Assembly: GCA_021532125.1 (NCBI GenBank)
Contig: JADYUX010000007.1
Location: 1-64,000, forward strand
Reading direction: 5' to 3'
Length of the DNA stretch: 64,000 nt
Source: Arcanobacterium haemolyticum
GTDB lineage: Bacteria; Actinomycetota; Actinomycetes; Actinomycetales; Actinomycetaceae
Position numbers and translations under genes: made by a program. Positions 52,231 to 61,111 of this stretch are shown in pieces. The notes below the pieces were generated by a model, which ran no database searches, was not told the DNA's origin, and saw nothing but the letters and a program-made list of their open reading frames with translations. The stretch's first letter is position 1, and each line of letters opens with the position of its first letter.

Positions 52231-53601
52231 CTAGAGCGTTGCCCGAACTTCATTCACGCGAGCAATGGCTGCGGCTTCGTCGATCGTCGTCAATTCTCCA
52301 GCACGCATGAGGGCGCGGCCACGCACAAAGACATCTGTCACGTCCGAAGGCTGCGCGGAGAACGCGAGGAATGACGCAGGCGAGTGTGCAGGCGCAGCGT
52401 GAACCCCAGCGGTGGACACCACCACCACATCGGCGTCCTTCCCAACCTCAAGCGAACCCACTGAGGAGATACCCAAGGCTCGTGCGCCGTTCGTCGTCGC
52501 CAACTCAATCGCCCGAGAACTACTCACAGCATCCGCCTGCTGGCGGACACCGCGATGAAGCACAGCGGCAGCCTTGATTTCCTCGAACATGTTGAGGGAA
52601 TTGTTAGAAGCTGTACCATCAGTGCCGAGCCCGACATTGACGCCGCCGGCAAGGAGCTCAGGGAGTGGGGCAATGCCCGAACCGAGCTTGAGATTCGACA
52701 TGGGATTATGTGCAAGCGAAGCGCCCGTTTCGGCGAGAATCTCGATGTCGCGTGGCGTGACGTGGACACCGTGGGCGACGAGGGTTCGCTCGCCTAGAAG
52801 GCCGAGTCGCGCGGCCAGGGCGATGGGAGTTTCACCGAATTCGTCAAGGGAATCTTGCACTTCCTTCGCTGTCTCTGACAGATGAATATGCACACCTAAA
52901 CCCGAATTGCGGGCAGCTTCAGCCACAAATTCCACCATGTCTGGACGGCAACTATAAATTGCGTGAACGCCATAGCGGAGCTGCACAAGCGGGTCGTCGC
53001 GGAATTCGTCGGCCACATCCCTGGTGCGCGACACCCACTCGCGGCTAGTCCACGTCGAGATTCGCGAGAACGGGATAGCATCCGAGTTGAACAATGCCGG
53101 GCCAGCCACGATCCGCATACCCGCACGACTCACTGAGGAGATGAGCTCGGAATTCCAGTAATACATGTCGGCGAAAGCCGTTGTGCCTGACCGGAGCATC
53201 TCAGCCATGGCAAGGTTGAGGCCAGCTTGGATGTCGCGAATGGTGAGTTTGCTTTCGAGGCCTTGGACGTCGTTGAGCCAGGCGTGGAGGGCGCAATCGT
53301 CGTTGATGCCGCGCATGAGAGTCATGGCGGAGTGGGTGTGCGTGTTGATGAGGCCGGGCATAAGGATGTGACCGGACATATCGATAACTGAGGTGGCGGG
53401 ATGTGGCTGGTCGGACGTGGTGGGGTAGCCGGAGGTGGGGTGGGTGCGGTTGGCGGCGTGGGTTGTGGGGGTGCGGTTGGAGGAACGACGAGGGCCGACG
53501 TACGTAATCGTGGCTCCCTCGAAAGCGAGTTCGCCGTTATCAATGATTGTGCCGGTGCCTGTGTAGATTGTTGCGCCGACGAGCCGTGTGCTGGTTTCCA
53601 T
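52231..53601 (-). CDS. Amidohydrolase, MTA/SAH deaminase-like (MtaD/SsnA group)
   Basis: Encodes 456 residues. Metal ligands are in LINTHTHSAMTLMRG, HIHLSETAKEV, VAHGVHV and GLGTDGTASNN, as in 5'-methylthioadenosine/S-adenosylhomocysteine deaminases and related enzymes. The substrate is not certain. The N-terminal beta-domain is interrupted by about 33 residues of low complexity (SSNRTPTTHAANRTHPTSGY and on), not typical of the family. I chose the ATG at 53601 with AGGGG upstream; a GTG two codons earlier is possible. Confidence 0.88.
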   Translation of the reverse strand: METSTRLVGATIYTGTGTIIDNGELAFEGATITYVGPRRSSNRTPTTHAANRTHPTSGYPTTSDQPHPATSVIDMSGHILMPGLINTHTHSAMTLMRGINDDCALHAWLNDVQGLESKLTIRDIQAGLNLAMAEMLRSGTTAFADMYYWNSELISSVSRAGMRIVAGPALFNSDAIPFSRISTWTSREWVSRTRDVADEFRDDPLVQLRYGVHAIYSCRPDMVEFVAEAARNSGLGVHIHLSETAKEVQDSLDEFGETPIALAARLGLLGERTLVAHGVHVTPRDIEILAETGASLAHNPMSNLKLGSGIAPLPELLAGGVNVGLGTDGTASNNSLNMFEEIKAAAVLHRGVRQQADAVSSSRAIELATTNGARALGISSVGSLEVGKDADVVVVSTAGVHAAPAHSPASFLAFSAQPSDVTDVFVRGRALMRAGELTTIDEAAAIARVNEVRATL

Positions 53602-54057
53602 CCCCACCCCTGTCGTTTTCTTGTTGCTACTATAACGCCCGTTGGTGGGCGTAATACAAATGAAAACAAGAAATGTGTCGAAGTAAAAAGAGTTGATAAG
53701 AGGGTGTTGTGGGCGAGACTGCGCGGCGTGGCAGATTTGGGCGTGATGTCGTGGAGGTCTCAGGAGTGTCGTGCAGTCTCGTCGTTATGGGGCGCCGTGG
53801 GGCTGTCGGTGATCTTCGCGAGAGTGGAGAAGAAACGCCGGGTGAAGCGCGCTCATGATGGCACGCACCAGCGTAGAAACCTCCGCGGAATACGGCTGCG
53901 CACGATACGTTGAAAAACGGTGATAACTGGTCGATTTCCGGCTAGACAACACCGCTTGCCACGTCATTACCATGGATGTAGTGCAGAGAAGCACCTTGAT
54001 GCAAAGCAGCAATCGCGGCAGTCCATCATGGCCTAGCCGACAATGAGAGGAGCAGCC
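53602..54057. other. Divergent intergenic region
   Basis: About 455 bp between the deaminase (minus) and polyphosphate glucokinase (plus). A short dyad ACGCCC (53635-53640) / GGGCGT (53647-53652) lies next to the deaminase promoter region. No gene is supported; frames present lack ribosome sites. Confidence 0.4.
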
Positions 54058-54804
54058 GTGAAGGACATCGCTTGCGGAATTGATATTGGCGGATCAGGAG
54101 TCAAGGGCGGCCTTGCGAACGTCACCACTGGCGAAGTCACGACCCCTATCGTGAGTGTTCCTACGCCTACACCAGCAACGCCTGACGCGGTCATCGACGC
54201 ATGTGCTCAGGTGATGCACCAGCTCGGCGTCACCCCGGATATGCCCGTTGGAGTTTCCTTCCCGGCGCCGATCGCACACGGACGCATCCCCTTCATGGCG
54301 AATCTCGACCAAGCCTGGGTAGATCTCGATGTCGAATCCCTCATGACGGAAAAGCTCGGCCAACGCGTCCACGCTCTCAACGATGCCGACGCCGCCTCCC
54401 TCGGTGAGGCGCTCTTCGGTGCAGCACAAGGAGTGGCAGGCGTCGTCGTCGTGACAACCCTCGGCACCGGAATTGGGTCAGGCATCGTCGTCGATGGGCG
54501 CCTTGTTCCCAACAGCGAACTCGGTCATCTTGAAATCGACGGTTACGATGCCGAAAAGCGTGCCTCGGCTCGCGTGAAGACCGCTGAAAATCTTTCGTGG
54601 GAAGAATACGCGCAGCGGCTTCAGCGGTACTACTCTCACGTCGAAATGCTCTTCTCACCTGACCTCTTTGTCGTCGGCGGCGGCATCTCAGAAAATAGCG
54701 ACAAATTCCTGCCGCTGTTGAAGCTGCGTACCCCTATCATTCCGGCAACTCTCCAAAACCAAGCTGGCATTGTTGGAGCAGCGCACTTCGCGGCCTCGGC
54801 GTGA
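54058..54804 (+). CDS. ppgK: Polyphosphate glucokinase
   Basis: Encodes 248 residues of the ROK-type polyphosphate glucokinase family: GIDIGGSGVKGGLANV at the N-terminus, SFPAPIAHG, LNDADAASLGEALFG with the catalytic Asp, TLGTGIGSGIVVDG and NSELGHLEIDG. It phosphorylates glucose using polyphosphate (or ATP). The GTG at 54058 has GAGGAG upstream; the frame opens at 54043. Its last codons are part of a 28-bp direct repeat copied downstream. Confidence 0.93.
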   Translation: MKDIACGIDIGGSGVKGGLANVTTGEVTTPIVSVPTPTPATPDAVIDACAQVMHQLGVTPDMPVGVSFPAPIAHGRIPFMANLDQAWVDLDVESLMTEKLGQRVHALNDADAASLGEALFGAAQGVAGVVVVTTLGTGIGSGIVVDGRLVPNSELGHLEIDGYDAEKRASARVKTAENLSWEEYAQRLQRYYSHVEMLFSPDLFVVGGGISENSDKFLPLLKLRTPIIPATLQNQAGIVGAAHFAASA

Positions 54805-54878
54805 GCGCGGAGCCGTGCGGTTTCGAGGTCATCGATCCGGCGCTCACTATGCGGCCTCGGCGTGAGCGCGGAGCCGTG
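54790..54878 (+). repeat. 28-bp direct repeat pair overlapping the ppgK end
   Basis: A 28-bp sequence at 54790-54817, covering the last ppgK codons and stop, is repeated exactly at 54851-54878. Weaker similarity extends upstream of both copies. It looks like a small local duplication. Confidence 0.85.
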
Positions 54879-55014
54879 GCGTCCGGACGTGTCGTCCGCA
54901 CGTGGGTGAGCGGGTCTAGTGCGCAGCCTGCCTGTCGAAAGCAGTCCACGTGAATATCGGCCCATGCAGCCACGGGCACACGTAGGCTTTACTGCGCGCT
55001 AAACCCGCCCGGTG

Positions 55015-56019
55015 TCACGGAATCTCGACGACGACGCGCCCGACGATCTCGTTGTCGACGATCGCCTTCAATGACGCATCGAGCTCATCGAAGGAGATCG
55101 TGCGCGTGACCTTGTGAAGCACCTCGTCGGAAAGAGACGACGATACGATCGCCCACGCTTCGTCGCGCACCTCGATGGACGGGAACGACACTGTAACGCC
55201 CAGCAGATTCACGCCACGCAAAATGAACGGCATAACCGTGGTTGCGAGGGCATTGCCGCCGGCATTGCCGAAAGCTGCAACGCTCCCGCCTGGGAGGGTC
55301 GTGCGCACAAGCCAGGCAAGCGTATCGCCGCCAACAGTATCGACGGCACCAGCCCAATGCGCGTGGTCGAGGGCGCGAGGCTTCCCGCTGAGGTCGGGGC
55401 GCGGCTGAATGTCATGGGCTCCCAGCTCGCGCAAAAGCCCTTCGGCCTCGGGTGTGCCGGTCACTGCCGTGACCTTGTAGCCGCGTGCCGCGAGCATAGC
55501 CACGGCCAACGTACCTGCGCCGCCGCTCGCTCCCGTCACAGCTACGGGGCCCTGGTCGGGGTGAAGGCCAGCCAACTCAAGCTTACGAATGGCCATCGCG
55601 GCGGTGAGGCCAGCTGTCCCGACGGCCATCGATGTCCACGCAGAAATGCTTTCCGGCAGTGGTGTGATCCACGAGGAGGGGACGCGCATGAACTCCGCGT
55701 AACCTCCGGGGTGCTTTTCGGACAGGCTCGCGCCGATCACTGTGACGCTCTGCCCCACACGCAGATCGGACGAGCCAGGATCGACGACGATGCCCGACGC
55801 ATTGCAGCCTCCGATGAGCGGAAGTGAGCGAGCAATCGGTGCGCGGCCCGTGGCCGCCAGCCCGTCCTTGAAATTAACTGAGGAATGTGAGACGCGTACG
55901 AGTACGTCGCCTTCTCCAAGCGATTCCGGGGTGAGGTGAGTGAGGTGGCCGCGAACGCCCTCATCGGTGTCGCGGAGTTCGTACGCTCGGAACATTGCGG
56001 GAAGATCGAAGTCAGACAT
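55015..56019 (-). CDS. AcuI/YhdH-type quinone oxidoreductase (MDR family)
   Basis: Encodes 334 residues of the zinc-free medium-chain dehydrogenase group. The N-terminal GroES-like part has VRVSHSSVNFKDGLAATGR, and the nucleotide-binding domain has AVTGASGGAGTLAVAMLAARG. PGGSVAAFGNAGG and LRGVNLLGVTVSFPS are typical of AcuI/YhdH, which reduces acrylyl-CoA in some bacteria. The ATG at 56019 has GAAAGGA upstream; a longer frame to 56085 is not needed. Confidence 0.9.
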   Translation of the reverse strand: MSDFDLPAMFRAYELRDTDEGVRGHLTHLTPESLGEGDVLVRVSHSSVNFKDGLAATGRAPIARSLPLIGGCNASGIVVDPGSSDLRVGQSVTVIGASLSEKHPGGYAEFMRVPSSWITPLPESISAWTSMAVGTAGLTAAMAIRKLELAGLHPDQGPVAVTGASGGAGTLAVAMLAARGYKVTAVTGTPEAEGLLRELGAHDIQPRPDLSGKPRALDHAHWAGAVDTVGGDTLAWLVRTTLPGGSVAAFGNAGGNALATTVMPFILRGVNLLGVTVSFPSIEVRDEAWAIVSSSLSDEVLHKVTRTISFDELDASLKAIVDNEIVGRVVVEIP

Positions 56020-56161
56020 GGGTGTCCTTTCGAGGATGACATCGAGTCGAAACAGGGGCAGATAGATGCACGTGATGAGAAGCATCTAGTCGGGAGAGAA
56101 ACGCGTAGGCGGGCAGCCCGTGGCTACCCGCCTACTGCAGCTCACAGCTATATGGCTATGC

Positions 56162-56917
56162 TCAGAGCTTCTCGGCTGCGTCCTTAACGGCGTCGGCTGC
56201 CTTCTCGGCAGCGTCAGCGGCCTTGTGCTTAGCTTCCTCGGCCTTGTCCTTGAGGTCGTCAGCCTTGTCCTTGGCTTCAGCAGCGAGATCTGAGGTGGTG
56301 TCCTTGACATCCTCCCAGTAGGCCTCTGCCCACGGATCTTCGGTAGGCTGGCTGCGGGTCCACAGGTAGTATGCTGCGGCGCCCAGGCCAGCGATAAGAG
56401 CAAAGGTGCCGAAAATCTTGCGGCCACGCTTCTTCTTCTTTGGCTCGTCGGCGAGAGCCTTTGATGCCGACTTCTGGACGGCCTTGGCGCGCTCCTTGAG
56501 GTCGCCTTCGCCGTCGCGTGCGGCAGCGGCAGCAGCTGCCGCGACTCGCTTCGCGCGAGGCACGTAATCAGTCACTACTTTCTCCTTAGCTTCTGTGGCC
56601 TTTTCTTTGGCCTCATCGAGAGCGGGGCGCAGCTTCTCTGCTGCTTCCTGTGCTTTTGGTGTTACCCATTCGATACCTTGCTGGGCGAGGTCTTGGGCCT
56701 GGCCAGCGAGCTGGGCGGCCTTTTCTTTTGCGTCGTCGAGTGTGGGGCGCAGCTTCTCTGCTGCCTCCTGTGCCTTGGGCGTGGCCCAATCGAGCCCTTG
56801 CTTGGCGAGATCTTGAGCTTGTTCAGCTACCTGGCTGGCGAGGCTCTGCGCCTGCGATGCGACGCGTGCGGCCTCGTCGGCAGCCTGTTCAGCGATCTTC
56901 TTCTTGTGACAGAACAT
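56162..56917 (-). CDS. Ala/Lys/Glu-rich repeat protein with one membrane helix
   Basis: Encodes 251 residues. Two adjacent 40-residue repeats (starting AQDLAKQGLDWATPKAQEAA and AQDLAQQGIEWVTPKAQEAA) follow a helical start. A basic stretch (KKKKRGRK) leads into a membrane helix (IFGTFALIAGLGAAAYYLW, about 175-193), and the C-terminus is again Ala/Lys/Asp-rich amphipathic helix. Pattern is LEA/apolipoprotein-like; no enzymatic motif. AAGGAGGT precedes the ATG at 56917. The function is unknown; envelope or stress roles are possible. Confidence 0.75.
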   Translation of the reverse strand: MFCHKKKIAEQAADEAARVASQAQSLASQVAEQAQDLAKQGLDWATPKAQEAAEKLRPTLDDAKEKAAQLAGQAQDLAQQGIEWVTPKAQEAAEKLRPALDEAKEKATEAKEKVVTDYVPRAKRVAAAAAAAARDGEGDLKERAKAVQKSASKALADEPKKKKRGRKIFGTFALIAGLGAAAYYLWTRSQPTEDPWAEAYWEDVKDTTSDLAAEAKDKADDLKDKAEEAKHKAADAAEKAADAVKDAAEKL

Positions 56918-57285
56918 ATCGACCTCCTTGGTCAAAATTCCCCGGCGGCGGACCGCGAGACCTGCTCGGACCTCACTGACGGATTGTCCCCGCGCGTGCG
57001 AGGCCATGTACCCTCCTATTCTTCCTGAGTTATGCCCTAAATGTCAGCAAGAACCCATAAATTCGCCACACGCCAAATTATTCTTTCATCTGTGGCGCGA
57101 CCTCATGTTTTAGCGTTCATCGCTTCCCTGCGCGATTGCCCTTTTGCCTGGAAGAACAGAAGGTGCACATCGTCAACCCGTGGGAATGGCCACGGGAATG
57201 GTGTGGTCAAGCGCTGCCACGTCCTTCGTCGTTTCACTCAAGGTGAATGAGACGACCGTGGCCCACCTGTGCAAAGATGGAGGGC
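56918..57285. other. Divergent intergenic region
   Basis: About 365 bp between the Ala-rich repeat protein (minus) and ppiA (plus). No gene or repeat seen; it should hold both promoters. Confidence 0.4.
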
Positions 57286-57807
57286 ATGGAAGCAACACTT
57301 CACACGAATCATGGCGATATCGTCATTGAGCTGTACCCGAACCATGCCCCGAAGACGGTTGCGAACTTCGTCGAGCTCGCTACCGGTAAGCGTGAATGGG
57401 TCAATCCGGAAACTGGTGAAAAGACGACCGATCCGCTGTACGACGGCGTGATCTTCCACCGCGTCATTTCTAACTTCATGATCCAGGGTGGCGATCCGCT
57501 CGGCACCGGCACGGGTGGCCCCGGCTACCAGTTTGACGACGAGATCCACCCTGAGCTCAACTTCAACGAGCCTTACGTGCTGGCCATGGCTAACGCGGGT
57601 AAGCGTTTTGGTCACGGCACGAATGGTTCGCAGTTCTTCATCACGGTGGCTCCGACTCCGTGGCTCATGGGCAAGCACACGATCTTCGGCAAGGTGACCG
57701 ATGCGGCTTCTCAGGCTGTCGTCGACGAGATTTCGCTCGTCCCCACCGGCCGCGCTGATCGCCCGGTTGAGGATGTTGTGATCAACTCTGTGACTGTCTC
57801 CGAGTGA
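57286..57807 (+). CDS. ppiA: Peptidyl-prolyl cis-trans isomerase, cyclophilin type
   Basis: Encodes 173 residues. Cyclophilin motifs include [20 protein letters not shown] (active-site Arg), [20 protein letters not shown] and [13 protein letters not shown]. No signal peptide, so cytosolic. It speeds proline isomerisation during folding. ATGs at 57277 and 57286 are both possible; GGAGGG lies very close to the second. It is followed after 7 bp by the rhomboid gene. Same position as Rv0009 downstream of the tRNAs. Confidence 0.95.
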   Translation: MEATLHTNHGDIVIELYPNHAPKTVANFVELATGKREWVNPETGEKTTDPLYDGVIFHRVISNFMIQGGDPLGTGTGGPGYQFDDEIHPELNFNEPYVLAMANAGKRFGHGTNGSQFFITVAPTPWLMGKHTIFGKVTDAASQAVVDEISLVPTGRADRPVEDVVINSVTVSE

Positions 57808-57814
57808 GGTCACG

Positions 57815-58702
57815 ATGAGCACCGATAGCCAGAACACTGCAGGCGAGGGATCGTCGGCTTCTCGCATGTCTGGCATGGGTCCGTCAGGTGAGTATTCGTC
57901 GCCTGGCGGGCCTGCGGGCTCACCGTCGTCATCGACGACGAATTCCGCGCACGTTTCACCTCAGGCTTACGCACGCTCAGTGAACGGCGCTTATAGGCCG
58001 ACGACGAATTCCGCGCCGACGGGCCTCACGTCTCGCTTGGCGCAGTGGCTGGGGGTCCGCCCTGGGCCTCAGCCGGTTGTGACGATCACCCTGATTGCGC
58101 TGTGCGTGGGTATTTTCATCGTGGGTGAGTTTGTCCAGCAGGTGCGTTTTGCGCTTGTCTTTGCCCCGGTTCTTGGAGATATTCAGCCGTACCGGTTCCT
58201 TGGCTCGACGTTCCTTCACGCGGGATTCTGGCATCTCGTCTTTAATATGTATGCCCTGTGGCTGGTGGGGTCGGTGCTTGAACCGATGCTCGGGCGGTTG
58301 CGCTTCTTCGGGGTGTATATCCTGTCGGCCTTTGCCGGTAATGTGGCCGTGCTCCTGACGTCGGATCAATTCTCGCAAAGCTGGAACACGGCAACAGTTG
58401 GTGCTTCTGGCGCCGTATTTGGCGTTTTTGGTGCGTTGTTTGTTCTCATGCGCCAGTTTGATGCGAATGCTCGCAGCCTCCTTGTTGTGATCGTCGCGAA
58501 CTTGGCTCTCGGATTTATCCCTGGCATGAATATTTCGTGGGAGTCGCATGTTGGCGGCCTCGTGGTTGGTGGCGCTCTGATGGCGTTGATGCTTGCTGGG
58601 CGCGCACAGAATTCGGTTACGGTGAGGCGAGTGCGCGATGTCGCGCTGTTTGCCCTCACGACCGCCGCACTTGTGGGTCTGGTTTTCTGGGGATACCGGT
58701 AG
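57815..58702 (+). CDS. Rhomboid family intramembrane serine protease
   Basis: Encodes 295 residues. A disordered Ser/Gly-rich N-terminus (1-85) precedes six or so helices. Catalytic Ser lies in VGASGAVFGVFGALF (about residue 198) and His in SWESHVGGLVVGGALM (about 245). HAGFWHLVFNMYALW is the conserved loop region. It cleaves membrane proteins; substrates unknown. GAGG precedes the ATG; likely co-transcribed with ppiA. Confidence 0.93.
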   Translation: MSTDSQNTAGEGSSASRMSGMGPSGEYSSPGGPAGSPSSSTTNSAHVSPQAYARSVNGAYRPTTNSAPTGLTSRLAQWLGVRPGPQPVVTITLIALCVGIFIVGEFVQQVRFALVFAPVLGDIQPYRFLGSTFLHAGFWHLVFNMYALWLVGSVLEPMLGRLRFFGVYILSAFAGNVAVLLTSDQFSQSWNTATVGASGAVFGVFGALFVLMRQFDANARSLLVVIVANLALGFIPGMNISWESHVGGLVVGGALMALMLAGRAQNSVTVRRVRDVALFALTTAALVGLVFWGYR

Positions 58703-59039
58703 AAGCGTCGGCAGCAGACGCTCGTGGTCGGCGGTGCTTCGTGGTGTCGATGAGCCGCCGCGAACACTTGATGTATCCACATGTGGGGCGACGAAGTTTA
58801 TCCACAATGAGCCGGATGTGCCGCGTGAGGCAAGGTTTCTAGCTAGAGCGGCGCGGCATCAGGAAAAGTGGGGCACGTGAGCGGATTTCTTTCACTATTT
58901 CCAGGGACTTACACGCTGACCAGCAGAATTACAACGATGTAATTATCCACAGGTATTTCCCCAGATGTGGATGACAGAAGGGGAGCGAATGACAGACGAA
59001 GGTGATGACGGGAAGGCTCAGAGAGAAGCAGAAAACAAA
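58703..59039. promoter_or_regulatory. Intergenic cluster of DnaA boxes between rhomboid and crgA
   Basis: Two perfect DnaA boxes (TTATCCACA at 58798-58806 and 58943-58951) and two one-mismatch boxes (GTATCCACA at 58773-58781; TGTGGATGA at 58966-58974) lie within about 200 bp, with no gene in the interval. The cluster is about 23 kb from dnaA. It could titrate DnaA, regulate a neighbour, or be a leftover of an origin duplication. Confidence 0.65.
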
Positions 59040-59068
59040 CGCGCGCCTGAGTAATACTCAAGCGCGCG
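59040..59068 (-). terminator. Terminator after crgA
   Basis: CGCGCGC and GCGCGCG (59040-59046, 59062-59068) and TGAGT/ACTCA form a stem with one mismatch and an AAT loop; the minus-strand exit is T-rich (complement of GAAAACAAA). It ends the crgA transcript. Confidence 0.75.
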
Positions 59069-59127
59069 CAGTACATATGCGTGCCGAGAGCCTCACAGCC
59101 CTCGGGATACGGCTAATCTGCCCGGTG

Positions 59128-59439
59128 CTACTTCCAACCCATAGTCATAAGCATGCCCACAAGCATGAGACCAATACCGAGGAAGAGGTTGTAGTTACCC
59201 CAACCAGGAATCGGGAGGTTGCCACCGAAGACGTAAGCAAGAACGACGATCAGCAGACCCACGATCATCAAGGCAACCATGAGTGGCGCCCACCAGCGCG
59301 GCGAACCAATGCGCTTCGGCGCAGGCTTAGGCTCAGCTGCGGCACGGCGTGCGCGCTCCTGCTCTTCAATGCTGCGCTTCGTGCCCTTCGCACTGCCCTT
59401 TGCAGACTGGAATGCCGAGAAGTTCTCCGAATCCGCCAT
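59128..59439 (-). CDS. crgA: Cell division protein CrgA
   Basis: Encodes 103 residues. A polar N-terminus (ADSENFSAFQSAKGSAKGTK) is followed by two helices (WWAPLMVALMIVGLLIVVLA and NYNLFLGIGLMLVGMLMTMG). CrgA joins the divisome, contacting FtsZ, FtsQ and PBPs in mycobacteria, and inhibits septation in Streptomyces. Begins at the ATG 59439 with GGAAGGAAG upstream. Divergent from the sortase gene, as in other actinobacteria. Confidence 0.95.
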   Translation of the reverse strand: MADSENFSAFQSAKGSAKGTKRSIEEQERARRAAAEPKPAPKRIGSPRWWAPLMVALMIVGLLIVVLAYVFGGNLPIPGWGNYNLFLGIGLMLVGMLMTMGWK

Positions 59440-59597
59440 GTTCTTCCTTCCGTGATTAGACCAGACACAAGAATATCGGCATATTTGCTTACGCGCGATG
59501 TGCACGCGGAAGCTGATCGCTATATGGCAGTCATCATAACGCCCACCCCTCGTGGCAGTTATTCTTATGCAGAGCAGAAAACAAGGAGGACTGCAGA

Positions 59598-60938
59598 ATG
59601 TCAGGACGCCACACGCAGGGTTCGGCCGATGAGCCGCAGCCTAGTAACGGCACATCCAGCGCCGACGCCCTCGACACTCCGCCTATCGGGCGACGACGAG
59701 CCGCGTTGATGGCTGAGCGTGCAGCAGCTCGTGACTCCGAGCAACAGCATGCAATAGCCGAGCAGGAAAGCGAGTCTAAAGATGCTGACATTCAGCACGA
59801 CGACTCGGAAAATGCGACGCACATCTCACACGAGGCCGAGGTAGTAGCACAGACGCACGAGCAGCGTTCGTCGATCCCCGGCGCCCCGATACGTAAATCC
59901 ATCTTCGATGCCCCAGTGGAATTTGATGCCGAACAGGACATCGCGCCCAGGCCAGCAACGGATGGGCCGAAACGGACGTCTGTGTTCCCAACAGCCACAC
60001 CACAGGACGAAACGCCCAGAAACTCGCAGTTCCGCCCGGCGTTTCCTCCACTGTCCACTGCAGCCGCCGCACCGGTTGCCACGCCCACGCCGCCTCCCAC
60101 GACGGCCGGGAATCCTACGTCGTCGCTCGACGATCTATGGGAAGAAGTAACCAGTACGGAAGAAGGTCAGCTATTGGCAACAAGTATTGCTACATACGAC
60201 CCTGAGACGGCCCCCGTCGCAACGAAACGCAAGAAGCGCGGTTGGGGATACCGGATCACAGGTTTCGTCGGCGAACTCATGATTACGGCCGGCGTATTCC
60301 TCATGCTCTTTATCGTGTGGCAGGTCTGGTGGACCGACATCGGCGCTAACCGCCTCCAGCAGCAAGAGATTGCTGGCCTCGGATGGTCCGAACCTGTCAA
60401 AACTCCAGTGACGGCTAGCGCCGGCGACCCGCCAATCTTCACAACAGACGGCCAAACAGGCTCCACTATCGGAACAATCAAGATTCCGCGTTTTGGTGCG
60501 GACTGGCAGTACATGGTGAAAGAAGGCACGAGCCTCGAAGAAGTGCTTGACCGCGGCTCCTTCGGTCACTACACCGAGACGCAAAACCTTGGCGAGCTTG
60601 GCAACTTCGCTCTGGCGGCCCACCGTCAAACCTACGGCGCCCCGATGAAACACGTCCAGGACCTCCAAATCGGCGATTCGATCATTATGGAAACCGAGAC
60701 GGCCTACTACGTGTACAAGGTAAGCGACTCCTACATCGTGCGCCCGGACGAAATTGACGTCATCGCGGCAGTTCCGCGCCAGCCTGAGATCGCCCCGACC
60801 GAACGCTACCTCACGATCACAACATGTCATCCCCCATTCGTCTCGAACGAGCGATGGATCATCAACGCGAAGTACGACCATTGGGTATCTAAGAGCGAAG
60901 GCATGCCCGCCGAGCTCATCAATCAGGCAACGAACTAA
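59598..60938 (+). CDS. Class E sortase
   Basis: Encodes 446 residues. A 215-residue cytoplasmic, disordered N-terminus precedes one membrane helix (about 222-247). The sortase domain has the His in LAAHRQTYGAPMKHVQD (about 342), the Cys in LTITTCHPPFVSNERWI (about 410) and the Arg a few residues later. The TTCHP context is typical of class E, which in high-GC Gram-positives often recognises LAxTG and anchors surface proteins. AAGGAGG precedes the ATG. Followed closely by a 53-residue membrane protein and trpG. Confidence 0.92.
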   Translation: MSGRHTQGSADEPQPSNGTSSADALDTPPIGRRRAALMAERAAARDSEQQHAIAEQESESKDADIQHDDSENATHISHEAEVVAQTHEQRSSIPGAPIRKSIFDAPVEFDAEQDIAPRPATDGPKRTSVFPTATPQDETPRNSQFRPAFPPLSTAAAAPVATPTPPPTTAGNPTSSLDDLWEEVTSTEEGQLLATSIATYDPETAPVATKRKKRGWGYRITGFVGELMITAGVFLMLFIVWQVWWTDIGANRLQQQEIAGLGWSEPVKTPVTASAGDPPIFTTDGQTGSTIGTIKIPRFGADWQYMVKEGTSLEEVLDRGSFGHYTETQNLGELGNFALAAHRQTYGAPMKHVQDLQIGDSIIMETETAYYVYKVSDSYIVRPDEIDVIAAVPRQPEIAPTERYLTITTCHPPFVSNERWIINAKYDHWVSKSEGMPAELINQATN

Positions 60939-60949
60939 GGAGGCAGACG

Positions 60950-61111
60950 ATGTACGGATTTATTTGGCGACACCTGCCCGGACCAAAGTGGCTCAAGGCT
61001 ATCGAGGCACTCATCCTCATTCTCGCGGTCGTGGCCGTTCTTTTCACATGGGTATATCCCTGGATGGCAAACACACTCCCGATGTTTGACAACACGGTGG
61101 GCGGCGAATAA
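60950..61111 (+). CDS. Small single-helix membrane protein between sortase E and trpG
   Basis: Encodes 53 residues: a polar start (YGFIWRHLPGPKWLKAIEAL), one helix (LILILAVVAVLFTWVYPW) and a short tail. GGAGG lies four to eight bases before the ATG, and the stop TAATG overlaps the trpG ATG, so it is translated with its neighbours. Actinobacterial relatives exist at this position; its function is unknown. Confidence 0.85.
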   Translation: MYGFIWRHLPGPKWLKAIEALILILAVVAVLFTWVYPWMANTLPMFDNTVGGE

